Below the pieces are notes generated by a model. It did no database searches, had not been told where the DNA came from, and saw only the letters and a list, made by a program, of their open reading frames with translations. The position numbers and the translations under genes are program-made. A stretch of DNA of 14,602 nt from Gemmatimonadota bacterium (lineage in GTDB: Bacteria > Gemmatimonadota > Gemmatimonadetes > Gemmatimonadales > Gemmatimonadaceae), in the NCBI GenBank assembly GCA_003142495.1, contig PLMM01000355.1:1-14602 (forward strand), read 5' to 3'. This document shows positions 1 to 6,757 of the stretch, piece after piece. How positions within the stretch are numbered: position 1 is the stretch's first letter; each line of letters starts with the position of its first letter.

Positions 1-1851
1 TAGTCGCGCCGCCAGCGACGCGATCCGCACGCTGTGCCCATGCCACATCCGCACCTCGAAGCGCGCCTCCTCGCCGCCCATCACGCGCGCCACCTGATCG
101 GCGAGATGCGAGCGATCCTCGGGGAGCACGAGATCCTCGAGCATCCGCCCCACCAGCTGCACGGGCTGCAGCCCCACCAGCTCCTGCACCGCATCGTTTG
201 CCTCGCGAATGCGTCCGCTCTGCAACACGGTCAACACCGCATCCGGCGCTGCGCGGAAGAGCGTACGAAAGCGCCACTCCGCCTTCCGCAGCGTCTCGAC
301 GAGCTCCGCATTCGCCAGCGCCACCGAGAGCAGATCGGCCATCGCCTCGACGTGCGCCATCTCCCGATCCGTGATCGTGCGACGCTCGCGCACGAAGAGC
401 AGCATCGCGCCGATCCGCTCCGCGCGCCGGTGCAGCGGGATCGCCACGAGCCCGCGCGCATCCGTGCACACGAGCACGTCGTCGCCCGCGCGCTCCGTGC
501 TCGCGTCGCTCGTCGTCCACGGATTTCCGTTGCGCGTCACGCGGCCGAGCGTGCTCTCCTGCACGGCGAACGACGCGCCCGCGAGCGCATCACCACGTCC
601 ATACGTCGTCGTGATCGAGATGCGCTCATCGCTCACGAGGCCGATCGCGCCGCCATCCGCGCGCATCACGTCCACCGACGCTTCCAGGAATCGCTGCAGC
701 ACCTTCGCCGGATTGAGCTCGAGCGCGATCTGCTGCCCCAGCGCCCACATCCGCTGAAGCACCCGATGCGCCTCGGCCAGCTCCTCCGTGCGCAACGCCA
801 CCCGCTGCTCGAGTATCGCCGACAGCTCACGCTCGGCCACCGCCACGTGCTCGAGCACCACCGTCGCCTGCTGCTGCGTGACGAGCGCGTGACCGGCGCG
901 GAGCGCGAGCAGCACGCCGAAGGCGAGGAGCCCGAAGCCGAGCAGCGAGCTCGGTGCGCCGCCGAAGGCGACGGAGGCGCCGCTCCACGAGGCGATGAGA
1001 ATCGCGGCGACGATCGAGAAGGTGCGCACCTTCGCGGACTCGCTCGCAAACATCGGCGACTCGCGCGATTCGGCGAGCGACTGCTGCGGGCGCGGCGCGA
1101 TCGCGTAGACGAGGAAGATCTCCGTCAGCGTCCAGAGGCCGAAGACGGAGCGCGGCACCGGGAGGCCGTCGAGGAGCACGACCCGGCTGTAGAGAAAGTT
1201 CGCGAGCGCGAGCGCTACGAGGCCGAGCGAAAGCCCCGCGGCCATTCGCGAGCCGAGCGCTTCGCCGCGCCAGATGAGGAGCAGCGTCACCAGCACCATG
1301 TTCGCGGCGGCGAGGATGTTCCAGGCGAGCGCCAAGAAGCGGAGGAGCGGCGGCGCGCCCTCGCTCTCGCTCATGCCGAGATCGGCCTGCACGACGACCA
1401 TGGAGACGGCGACGCTGAGCAGCAGCGCGTCGATGAGCACTTCGAAGCGCATCCAGTTGCGATGGCGGTGGCGCGCGAGCACGGCGGTGAGACCGATCGT
1501 GATCGTGAGTTGCATGATCGCGCCGGTGGTCGCCTCGAGAAGCGGGCGCACCGGCGACGCGCCGTGCTGGATGACGAAGGCCGCCCAGGAGAGGCGGCCC
1601 AGGAAGGCGAACGAGGCGGCGATCGCGATCGCGAGGCAGAGGGTGCGGCGCGTTCCGGTGGCCGTGCGCGTGGCGAAAGCGGCGACGGCAACCGCACCCG
1701 CGATCTGCACGACGAGGAGGACGTCGGCGATCAGCGCATCCCGCGAAGTGAACGGGTGCGAGAAGAAGAGGAAGAGAATCGTGGCGACGCACAGTCCCTG
1801 CGTTGGACCCGCGAGGGAGGTGGGAAGCCAGCGCGGGAGGGGGCGCGTCAT
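1..1851 (-). CDS. Polytopic membrane sensor with GAF and PAS domains (3' end outside window)
   Basis: The frame is open from the ATG at 1851 to the left edge (617 codons seen, no stop). Residues about 20-320 hold roughly ten hydrophobic segments separated by short loops, an integral-membrane sensing module. A charged, probably coiled-coil linker follows (about 325-370, including EQRVALRTEELAEAHRVLQRM). Residues about 372-515 look like a GAF domain (LELNPAKVLQRFLEASVDVM, then GAIGLVSDE, RGLVAIPLHRRAERIGAMLLF and DLLSVALANAEL). From about 525 a PAS domain starts (EWRFRTLFRAAPDAVLTV, REANDAVQELVG). Known relatives of this layout usually end in a histidine kinase, a GGDEF domain or a phosphatase, and the missing end would decide which. 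An in-frame stop at 1909-1911 bounds the start. No clear Shine-Dalgarno sequence is visible. The reading frame is supported by coherent hydrophobic segments and recognisable domains, although the opposite strand also has a long open frame. The membrane module is not one I can name. Confidence 0.88.
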   Translation of the reverse strand, partial: MTRPLPRWLPTSLAGPTQGLCVATILFLFFSHPFTSRDALIADVLLVVQIAGAVAVAAFATRTATGTRRTLCLAIAIAASFAFLGRLSWAAFVIQHGASPVRPLLEATTGAIMQLTITIGLTAVLARHRHRNWMRFEVLIDALLLSVAVSMVVVQADLGMSESEGAPPLLRFLALAWNILAAANMVLVTLLLIWRGEALGSRMAAGLSLGLVALALANFLYSRVVLLDGLPVPRSVFGLWTLTEIFLVYAIAPRPQQSLAESRESPMFASESAKVRTFSIVAAILIASWSGASVAFGGAPSSLLGFGLLAFGVLLALRAGHALVTQQQATVVLEHVAVAERELSAILEQRVALRTEELAEAHRVLQRMWALGQQIALELNPAKVLQRFLEASVDVMRADGGAIGLVSDERISITTTYGRGDALAGASFAVQESTLGRVTRNGNPWTTSDASTERAGDDVLVCTDARGLVAIPLHRRAERIGAMLLFVRERRTITDREMAHVEAMADLLSVALANAELVETLRKAEWRFRTLFRAAPDAVLTVLQSGRIREANDAVQELVGLQPVQLVGRMLEDLVLPEDRSHLADQVARVMGGEEARFEVRMWHGHSVRIASLAARL

Positions 1852-1908
1852 CAGGCTATAGACGCGCGAGGCGTCGGGGAGTTGCTGCCCCGTGACAGCT
1901 TCGAGGGG

Positions 1909-2118
1909 CTAGAGCGAGTTGAGGAAGGACATGAGCGCGTTACGGTCGCCTGGAGACGCCTGACGCACTTTTTCGTGGAGGAAGTTCGTGTGCGCATTCA
2001 CGACGGGGGTGAGCCCGATTCCCCAGAGCGGCGGCGTGCGCCACTCGGTGCCCGAGGCGAGATAGTCCGGGCGATTGTCGGCGAGCGCCGGGCCCATATC
2101 GTGGAGCAGCAGATCCGC
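1909..2118 (-). pseudogene. Remnant C-terminus of a di-haem oxidoreductase (DUF1111/DHOR family)
   Basis: The minus-strand frame reads ADLLLHDMGPALADNRPDY, then SGTEWRTPPLWGIGLTPVVN, AHTNFLH and ASPGDRNALMSFLNSL, ending in TAG at 1909-1911. From memory this is the characteristic C-terminal region of the DUF1111 family (predicted thiol or di-haem oxidoreductases, periplasmic c-type haem proteins). Two things are missing. The upstream part of the gene, with its CxxCH haem motifs, is absent, because similarity begins only about 8 nt past the stop codon of the permease. The usual stretch after NFLH (roughly DGRARNLLEAILWHGGEA, about 20 residues) has also been lost in frame. The piece has a possible ATG at 2097 for a 62-residue product, but without haem sites it cannot be the parent enzyme. 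I call it a decaying fragment left by a deletion. Family identity is fairly secure from the motif run. Loss of function is an inference. Confidence 0.62.
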
Positions 2119-2125
2119 GTGACGA

Positions 2126-3463
2126 TCAGGCCGCGCTCGGCACCCGCGTCTTGAACCAAATGTAAAGCGGGGTGCCGAGCAGCAACACGAGAAAGCCCCA
2201 GAACACGACCTGCGCTCCCACGCCCCACGTCGTCCACACGAGAAAGAAGAAGCAGACGAGCGCCAGCAGCGACGTCTTGCGCTGCTCGCGCATCGTGAAG
2301 CGCTCGCGGTCGCGGCGCGCCAGCATCAGCGCCGCCGCCGAGTTGTAGATGTACGGGAAGAGCGTCCCGAGATTGGCCAGCAGCACGGTGAAGTTGAACA
2401 CCTCCAGCAGCGTGCTCCCCGGAATGAAGTAGAGCGTCAGCATCAGGCTCGTGATCACGCAGCCACCGATCAGCGCGACGTACGGCGTGCCGAACTTCGG
2501 ATGGATGCGCGCGAAGGCCGTGAAGAACAGTCCGTCCTGCGCCGCACTGAAGGGGATGCGGCCGGCCATCAAAATCCAGCCATTGAGCACGCCGATCGAC
2601 GCCCCGATTGCCGCCACACTCACCGCCACCGCCGGCCACTCACCGAGCGTCTCGCGCACCGCGAGCTCGAGCGGGCGCGCCGATGATGCGATCACGTCAT
2701 TCGGCAACGCGCCGATCACCGCCACGGCCGAGAGCAGAAAGATCATCGTCGCCAACCCGTAGCCGAGCAGCGTGCCGAGTCGAATCGTTCTCTGCGGCGT
2801 CTGCATCTCCTCGGCCGGCACCGTCGCCGACTCGATGCCGGCATAGGCCCAGACCATCAGCGCCGAGCCCGCCGCGACGGGCGTCCATGTGCCCTTCGGA
2901 TGGAAGGGATGGAAGTTGGCGGGATTGAGCTTGAAGAGTGCGAGCGAGAGGAGCACGAGCGGCACGATGTTGATCAGCAAAATCGATTTCTGCACGCGCG
3001 CACTCTGCTTGACGCCGAGGATGTTGACGCCGCAGAGAATCCAGACGACGCCCTGCGCGAGCGCGAACTGTCCGAGATGACTTTCGGCGAGCTTGGGCGA
3101 GAAGGTGACGGCGTAGCCTATCGCGCCGGTGACGATCGCCGCGTTGCCGACGACGGCGCTGAGCCAGTACATCCAGACGGTTTGAAAGCCCGCGAACTCA
3201 CCGAACGCCTCGCGCGCGAAGACGTATGGGCCGCCGGTTCGCGGATAGCGCGGGCCGAGCTCCGAGTAGAGAAGCGCGAGGAGGAGAAAGCCCGCCGCGG
3301 TAATGACCCACGACACGAGCCCGATCGGGCCGGCGACGGCGGCGACCGATGCGGGAAGTGTGTAGAGCGATGTGCCGAGCATGTTGCCGGCGACGAGAGC
3401 GACCGTGCCGAAGAGCGTCAGGTCGCGCAGCAGGGCGCGTTTAGGCGGAGCGGCTGCGGTCAT
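2126..3463 (-). CDS. APC superfamily amino-acid permease/antiporter
   Basis: A 445-residue integral-membrane transporter of normal length for the amino acid-polyamine-organocation superfamily, with about 12 hydrophobic helices. Helix 1 carries the substrate-binding unwound motif as AGNMLGTSLYTLPASV (residues 25-40), where relatives such as the arginine/agmatine antiporter AdiC have GNxxGSGxFxLP. Loop 2-3 shows YPRTGGPYVFAREAFG (73-88), typical of the superfamily. Helix 6 has VWAYAGIESATVPAEEMQ (204-221), equivalent to the AdiC segment that ends in GVESA. It therefore most resembles the basic amino-acid/polyamine antiporter branch, but substrate and coupling cannot be read from sequence. It lies 19 nt downstream of the signal peptidase gene on the same strand and may be cotranscribed with it. 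No convincing ribosome binding site precedes the ATG, since the region upstream is pyrimidine-rich. The stop codon sits directly against the oxidoreductase remnant. Confidence 0.92.
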   Translation of the reverse strand: MTAAAPPKRALLRDLTLFGTVALVAGNMLGTSLYTLPASVAAVAGPIGLVSWVITAAGFLLLALLYSELGPRYPRTGGPYVFAREAFGEFAGFQTVWMYWLSAVVGNAAIVTGAIGYAVTFSPKLAESHLGQFALAQGVVWILCGVNILGVKQSARVQKSILLINIVPLVLLSLALFKLNPANFHPFHPKGTWTPVAAGSALMVWAYAGIESATVPAEEMQTPQRTIRLGTLLGYGLATMIFLLSAVAVIGALPNDVIASSARPLELAVRETLGEWPAVAVSVAAIGASIGVLNGWILMAGRIPFSAAQDGLFFTAFARIHPKFGTPYVALIGGCVITSLMLTLYFIPGSTLLEVFNFTVLLANLGTLFPYIYNSAAALMLARRDRERFTMREQRKTSLLALVCFFFLVWTTWGVGAQVVFWGFLVLLLGTPLYIWFKTRVPSAA

Positions 3464-3482
3464 CGTGGCCGGGGAGAGGGAG

Positions 3483-4274
3483 CTAGCGGATGATCATGAA
3501 GAAGCGACTCCACCGGAACGTCCAGTCCTGCAGATCGAACGAGAAATAGATGAAGAGCGGACGGCCGCGCACGTTTGCGAGCGGCGCAAAGCCGTACATC
3601 CGCGCGTCGACGGACTGATAGCGGTTGTCGCCGAGCCCCATGAGATGCTTGGGCGGAACGAGGAGCGGTCCCCAATCATCGTGCGTCGGTACAGCGGGCG
3701 GCGCGCCGAAGCGCGAGCCCTTCACCTCGAAGCCGTGCTGCCAGGCATAGTACGGCGAGGATTCATTCTGCGCGAGCGGATCGGCGAGTGCGCCGTAGCC
3801 CTGGCGCTGCGCGATACCGTTGATGTATACGAGCCCCTTGCGCATGTAGATCGTGTCGCCGGCGACGGCGACGACGCGCTTGACGACCACTGGGGTGGGA
3901 TCATCGGGAATGAAGTCGCAGCGCGTGTTCGGGATGCAGCTCTGCGTCGGCGATTCGTAGACGACTACGCTGCCGCGCTTGGGCGAGGTGAAGCCCGGCA
4001 TTCTGAGATTCGTGAACGGAATGTGCGCGCCGTAGGAGAGCTCGTCGACGAAGAGGAAGTCGCCGACGAGGAGCGTCGGCTCCATGCTCCCCGACGGGAT
4101 GTGGTATGCCGCGATCAGAAAGATTCGAATGAAGAGAAAGATCGCGGCGGCCCAGGCCAGCGACGTCACTCCCTCGCGCGTGATGATGGGATCGCGCGCG
4201 CCTTTCCCCTTTCTCGCGGAGGCGACGACGGACTTCCTGGCGGGTGTGCGCGTACTGCGTTTTCTGGCTGCCAC
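3483..4274 (-). CDS. lepB: Signal peptidase I
   Basis: Type I leader peptidase (family S26), which cuts signal peptides from exported proteins at the outer face of the inner membrane. The 263-residue protein has a basic cytoplasmic N-terminus (residues 1-35, rich in Lys/Arg) and one membrane segment (about 37-57). Box B is IPSGSMEPTLLVGDFLFVDE, with the catalytic Ser at residue 63. Box D is VVVKRVVAVAGDTIY, with the general-base Lys at 132. Box E is GLGDNRYQSVDAR (214-225). All catalytic elements are present, so it should be active. A 33-residue insertion-like stretch with two cysteines (CIPNTRCDFIPDD) precedes box D. The start is GTG at 4272-4274; no better start exists upstream before the intergenic hairpin. 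The permease follows 19 nt downstream. Only a single-membrane-segment form is visible, unlike the two-segment enterobacterial enzyme. Confidence 0.95.
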   Translation of the reverse strand: MAARKRSTRTPARKSVVASARKGKGARDPIITREGVTSLAWAAAIFLFIRIFLIAAYHIPSGSMEPTLLVGDFLFVDELSYGAHIPFTNLRMPGFTSPKRGSVVVYESPTQSCIPNTRCDFIPDDPTPVVVKRVVAVAGDTIYMRKGLVYINGIAQRQGYGALADPLAQNESSPYYAWQHGFEVKGSRFGAPPAVPTHDDWGPLLVPPKHLMGLGDNRYQSVDARMYGFAPLANVRGRPLFIYFSFDLQDWTFRWSRFFMIIR

Positions 4275-4327
4275 TGCACTCGTGAGCTGAGGGACACCTG
4301 CTGGCGGACGTTCGATATTCCGCGCGC

Positions 4328-4351
4328 GTGGGGGTAGAGCACAAGCCCCAC
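4328..4351. repeat. Short inverted repeat between SWIB and lepB genes
   Basis: GTGGGG (4328-4333) pairs with CCCCAC (4346-4351) around a 12-nt loop. It is a minor stem beside the stronger hairpin at 4366-4397 and lies in the presumed promoter region of the signal peptidase gene. On the minus strand TTGTGC and, about 18 nt further on, GAATAT occur here and could be a weak -35/-10 pair, but the match is poor. Confidence 0.35.
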
Positions 4352-4365
4352 ACGCCGGATGCAGC

Positions 4366-4397
4366 GAGGGGGCGCCCCGGATCGAGAGCGCCCCCTC
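4366..4397 (-). terminator. Strong hairpin after the SWIB gene, probable terminator
   Basis: GAGGGGGCGC (4366-4375) and GCGCCCCCTC (4388-4397) form a perfect 10-bp, almost all G:C stem with a 12-nt loop. It begins 26 nt past the stop codon of the SWIB gene, in the 149-nt gap before the signal peptidase gene, which is where a terminator would be expected. There is no T-run after the stem on the minus strand, so it is not a canonical intrinsic terminator. It may work with Rho, or simply protect the 3' end of the SWIB transcript. Confidence 0.55.
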
Positions 4398-4423
4398 TAC
4401 CTACACTCCCAACCGGGCGAGTG

Positions 4424-4777
4424 TTACTTGATGTGCTTGTTGACGAGCTTCGTCATCTCGAACATCGAGACCTGCTTCTTGCCGCCGAACACCTTGAGGA
4501 GCTTCTCGTCGGCGTTGATGTTGCGACGCACCTTCGCATCCTGCAGGCCGTTCCTCTTGATGTACTGCCAGAGCTTCTTGGTTATCTCCGTGCGCGGCAG
4601 CATTCCCGAGCCGACGACTGCGGCGAGCGACTCGTCCGGCTGCATCGGCTTCATGAACGCCGCGTTCGGCGTGCGCTTCTTCTTCGGCGCCGCCTTCTTC
4701 GCAGCCTTCTTCACCGTCTTCTTCTTGGTCGCCTTCTTCGCGCCCGACTTCTTTGCGGCTTTCTTTTTTGTGGCCAT
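4424..4777 (-). CDS. SWIB/MDM2-domain protein with lysine-rich histone-H1-like tail
   Basis: A 117-residue basic protein in two parts. Residues 1-36 are a low-complexity tail of Lys, Ala and Thr (MATKKKAAKKSGAKKATKKK and similar AAKKAAPKKK units), like the C-terminal tail of histone H1 and the bacterial Hc1/AlgP-type tails. Residues about 40-117 form a SWIB domain: FMKPMQPDESLAAVVG, then LPRTEITKKLWQYIKRNGLQ, and the closing block with NINADEKLLKVFGGKKQVSM. This is full length for the domain. In eukaryotes SWIB is part of SWI/SNF complexes. In bacteria it occurs free-standing, famously in Chlamydia (sometimes fused to topoisomerase) and in several soil phyla. The tail suggests DNA binding and a nucleoid role, which is inference. 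The ATG at 4775-4777 has a good GGAG eight bases upstream. It appears monocistronic, bounded by a hairpin downstream. Confidence 0.93.
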   Translation of the reverse strand: MATKKKAAKKSGAKKATKKKTVKKAAKKAAPKKKRTPNAAFMKPMQPDESLAAVVGSGMLPRTEITKKLWQYIKRNGLQDAKVRRNINADEKLLKVFGGKKQVSMFEMTKLVNKHIK

Positions 4778-4947
4778 CGAGATTTCTCCGGAGTGGTGAA
4801 AGGATCTCGTTCATCCTCTGAGAACGGGTCCATCGAAGGCGGAAGGTATAGGGAGTCGCGAAGGATGCAATAGGGAGAGAAGACTGTGACGCCCGTTACG
4901 GAGAACTTTTTTCGCCGGCGCGCGCTCCCGTTCGCCGCCCTCCCTGC
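4778..4947. other. Intergenic region upstream of the SWIB gene
   Basis: 170 nt between the end of the M20 peptidase gene and the SWIB start. It should hold the SWIB promoter on the minus strand. A TATACC sequence near 4848 is a possible -10 element, with only a weak TTGCAT at short spacing upstream. No reading frame of interest is seen, and no clear terminator for the peptidase gene. Confidence 0.4.
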
Positions 4948-6378
4948 TCACTGCATCCGGCGAATCATCCCCGTGATCAGCTTCAAACCGAACTCGATGT
5001 TGGCGATCGAGAGCCGTTCATCGACGCCATGCACCCCGCGCTCCTCTTCCTTGTTTTCGACGATGTACGGCTCGAGACCATACGCCTGAATCCCCGCGTG
5101 GCTGTACGTCGGACGGTCCGTCGCCCCCGCCGCGAGCGGCGTCGTGACCGGTACGCCGGGGAGCATTTCGTGAATCTGCGCCTCCACCGCGCGCACCAGC
5201 GCCGTGTTGATGTCCGCGCTGTAACTCGGCATGACGCCCGGCATTACCTCGATGTGGACGCTGCTGTCGCCGATCACGCGCGCGAGCTCGCGCTTGAACG
5301 CGGTCGTGTCCTCATCGGGCATCAACCGGATGTCCAGCTCGGCAGACGCGACCGGCGGAATGATGTTCGTCCGGTTCGATCCGGTGAGCACGGTGGGCGC
5401 GATCGTGTTCCGCAAAATCGCGTTTCGATACGGATCGCTGAGGATGAAGGCGCGCCCGCGCGGCGTCGCCAGCGCGGCCTTCGCGTTGGCGAGCCAGGTG
5501 CGATGCTCCCCCGTTTCCAGCGTCGCCTCCGCCTTGAAAAAGCGATCGACGGCGGGGAGAAGATGTATGGGCGTTTGCCACGCCGCGGCGCGCGCCACTG
5601 CGCGCGCCAGTCGCGGAACCGGATTGTCGGCGCGCGGAATCGAGCCGTGCGCCGTGGTGCCGTGCGCGACGAGCCGCAGCCAGTACGCGCGCTTTTCCGC
5701 CACGCCGATCGCGAACCACTTCACCACGCCGTTCTCGACGTTCGTCCCTTCGCCCTCGGTGATCAGAAATTCCACGTCCTTCAAAAGATCGGCGTGGTTG
5801 TGCGTGAAGATCACCGCGCCGGTTCCCTCCACCTCCTCATCCGAGTTCGCAATGAAGACGATGTCGCGCGTGAGATGCACGCCGGCGCGCTTGAGTGCGA
5901 CCATCGACATCAGGTGGATGATCCCCTCGCTCTTCATGTCGAGCGCGCCGCGCCCCCACACGTAGCCGTCCTTCACCGCTCCCGAAAACGGCGGCACCGA
6001 CCACAGCTCCGCGTTCGACGGCACGACGTCCATGTGGTGCACGAGCGCGATCGCCTTCTGCGATCCGTCGCCCTTGAGCCGCGCGTAGAAGTTCGCGCGC
6101 CCCTTCCCGAGCTCCGCCGTGTCGAGGATCTCGCCCTCGATCCCCTCCTTCGCCAGAAATGACTGCAGCCACTTCGCCGTGGCGAGCTCGTTCCCCGGCG
6201 GATTCGTCGTGTTAATCTGCAGGTATTCGGACATCGCGCGGACGGTTTCATCACGCAACGCGGCGTAGTCGATCTGCCTCTCCTGCGCCCTCGCGCCGCG
6301 CGGCGCGAGAGCGGCGAGGGCGGCGAGGAGCGCGAGCGCGGACGGGATCGAGCGCGGCGAGAGGCGAAAAAGACGCAC
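4948..6378 (-). CDS. Secreted M20-family metallopeptidase (M20/M25/M40 type)
   Basis: Zinc-dependent hydrolase of the M20 clan (ArgE/DapE/carboxypeptidase family), 476 residues from the GTG at 6376-6378. The metal and catalytic residues are all visible: HHMDVVPS (His115, Asp117), GRGALDMKSEG (Asp147), NSDEEVEGTG (Glu181/Glu182), LITEGEG (Glu208) and the last ligand in GVHGVDERLS (His450). The dimerisation-domain histidine occurs in HGTTAHGSIPRADNP. The closest general resemblance is to secreted carboxypeptidase/aminoacylase-type members; the substrate is probably a peptide or N-acyl amino acid. The start was chosen because VRLFRLSPRSIPSALALLAA continues into a clean Sec signal peptide ending GARAQ, with GGAG just upstream. 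The longer open frame to 6576 adds 66 residues of unstructured composition before the signal peptide and is unlikely to be translated. The protein should act in the periplasm or outside the cell. Confidence 0.92.
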   Translation of the reverse strand: MRLFRLSPRSIPSALALLAALAALAPRGARAQERQIDYAALRDETVRAMSEYLQINTTNPPGNELATAKWLQSFLAKEGIEGEILDTAELGKGRANFYARLKGDGSQKAIALVHHMDVVPSNAELWSVPPFSGAVKDGYVWGRGALDMKSEGIIHLMSMVALKRAGVHLTRDIVFIANSDEEVEGTGAVIFTHNHADLLKDVEFLITEGEGTNVENGVVKWFAIGVAEKRAYWLRLVAHGTTAHGSIPRADNPVPRLARAVARAAAWQTPIHLLPAVDRFFKAEATLETGEHRTWLANAKAALATPRGRAFILSDPYRNAILRNTIAPTVLTGSNRTNIIPPVASAELDIRLMPDEDTTAFKRELARVIGDSSVHIEVMPGVMPSYSADINTALVRAVEAQIHEMLPGVPVTTPLAAGATDRPTYSHAGIQAYGLEPYIVENKEEERGVHGVDERLSIANIEFGLKLITGMIRRMQ

Positions 6379-6757
6379 GTGGCTCCAGGAAGTGAGTTTG
6401 CAACACCACCCAACGTACGCCGCGGCGGGCGCAGCCGGAACGTGAGCACCGCCACGGCGTACTAGCGATGGGTGTCCGTGCGAGCGAACGGCGAGCTTCG
6501 CGCGGCGAGTGACTCCAGGGGTGCAACCGGGGTTTCTCTCGTGAATCGGCGCGCTGCTAACGTGCTCCGGACGCACTCGTCAAGTGGCGTTTGCGACTTG
6601 GGTCACGCGAAAGTCGCATCAAGAAATCTTTCCTCGTCGTTAGCTGGCTCCGGTTGCCTCATTTTTGGGCTCGCCCTGTGCAATACCATCGTCCGTCGTG
6701 CGAATCTCGCCGTGTGCGCTGCGCTCCGCGCCCGCCCACCCTTCCGCCGTCGAGTAC
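6379..6757. other. Divergent intergenic region (M20 peptidase / GT2)
   Basis: About 380 nt between two outward-facing genes, which must contain the promoters of both. Apart from the inverted repeat at 6592-6618, I find no strong -35/-10 pair and no conserved small gene. The two open frames that extend the flanking genes into this region have neither a ribosome binding site nor protein-like composition. A short AT-richer patch (about 6618-6665, including AAGAAATCTTTC and ATTTTT) is the most likely promoter area for the glycosyltransferase gene. Confidence 0.5.
6592..6618. repeat. Inverted repeat in the divergent promoter region
   Basis: TGCGACTT (6592-6599) and AAGTCGCA (6611-6618) are perfect 8-bp inverted arms around an 11-nt spacer, located 140-166 nt upstream of the GT2 start. 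It could be a protein-binding operator or a transcript hairpin. No regulator gene is adjacent, so its partner is unknown. Confidence 0.45.

Noticed and set aside
34..2154. A 706-codon open frame on the plus strand
   Set aside because: It lies antisense to the GAF/PAS sensor and the oxidoreductase remnant. Its product is an Arg/His/Glu-rich low-complexity string with no domain, as expected from the complement of GC-rich codons.
3372..4337. A 321-codon plus-strand open frame
   Set aside because: It is antisense to signal peptidase I, which has all its catalytic motifs. The product is Arg/Glu-rich without recognisable features.
4660..4777. Apparent short DNA repeats in the Lys-rich part of the SWIB gene
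   Set aside because: They are explained by repeated lysine and alanine codons in the histone-like tail, not by a separate repeat element.
6379..6576. N-terminal extension of the M20 peptidase to 6576
   Set aside because: It would put 66 residues in front of a good signal peptide. The GTG at 6378 has a ribosome binding site and starts the signal peptide directly.
6665..6757. TTG start for the GT2 glycosyltransferase
   Set aside because: The added 31 residues have no membrane or domain character. The ATG at 6758 begins the first membrane helix.
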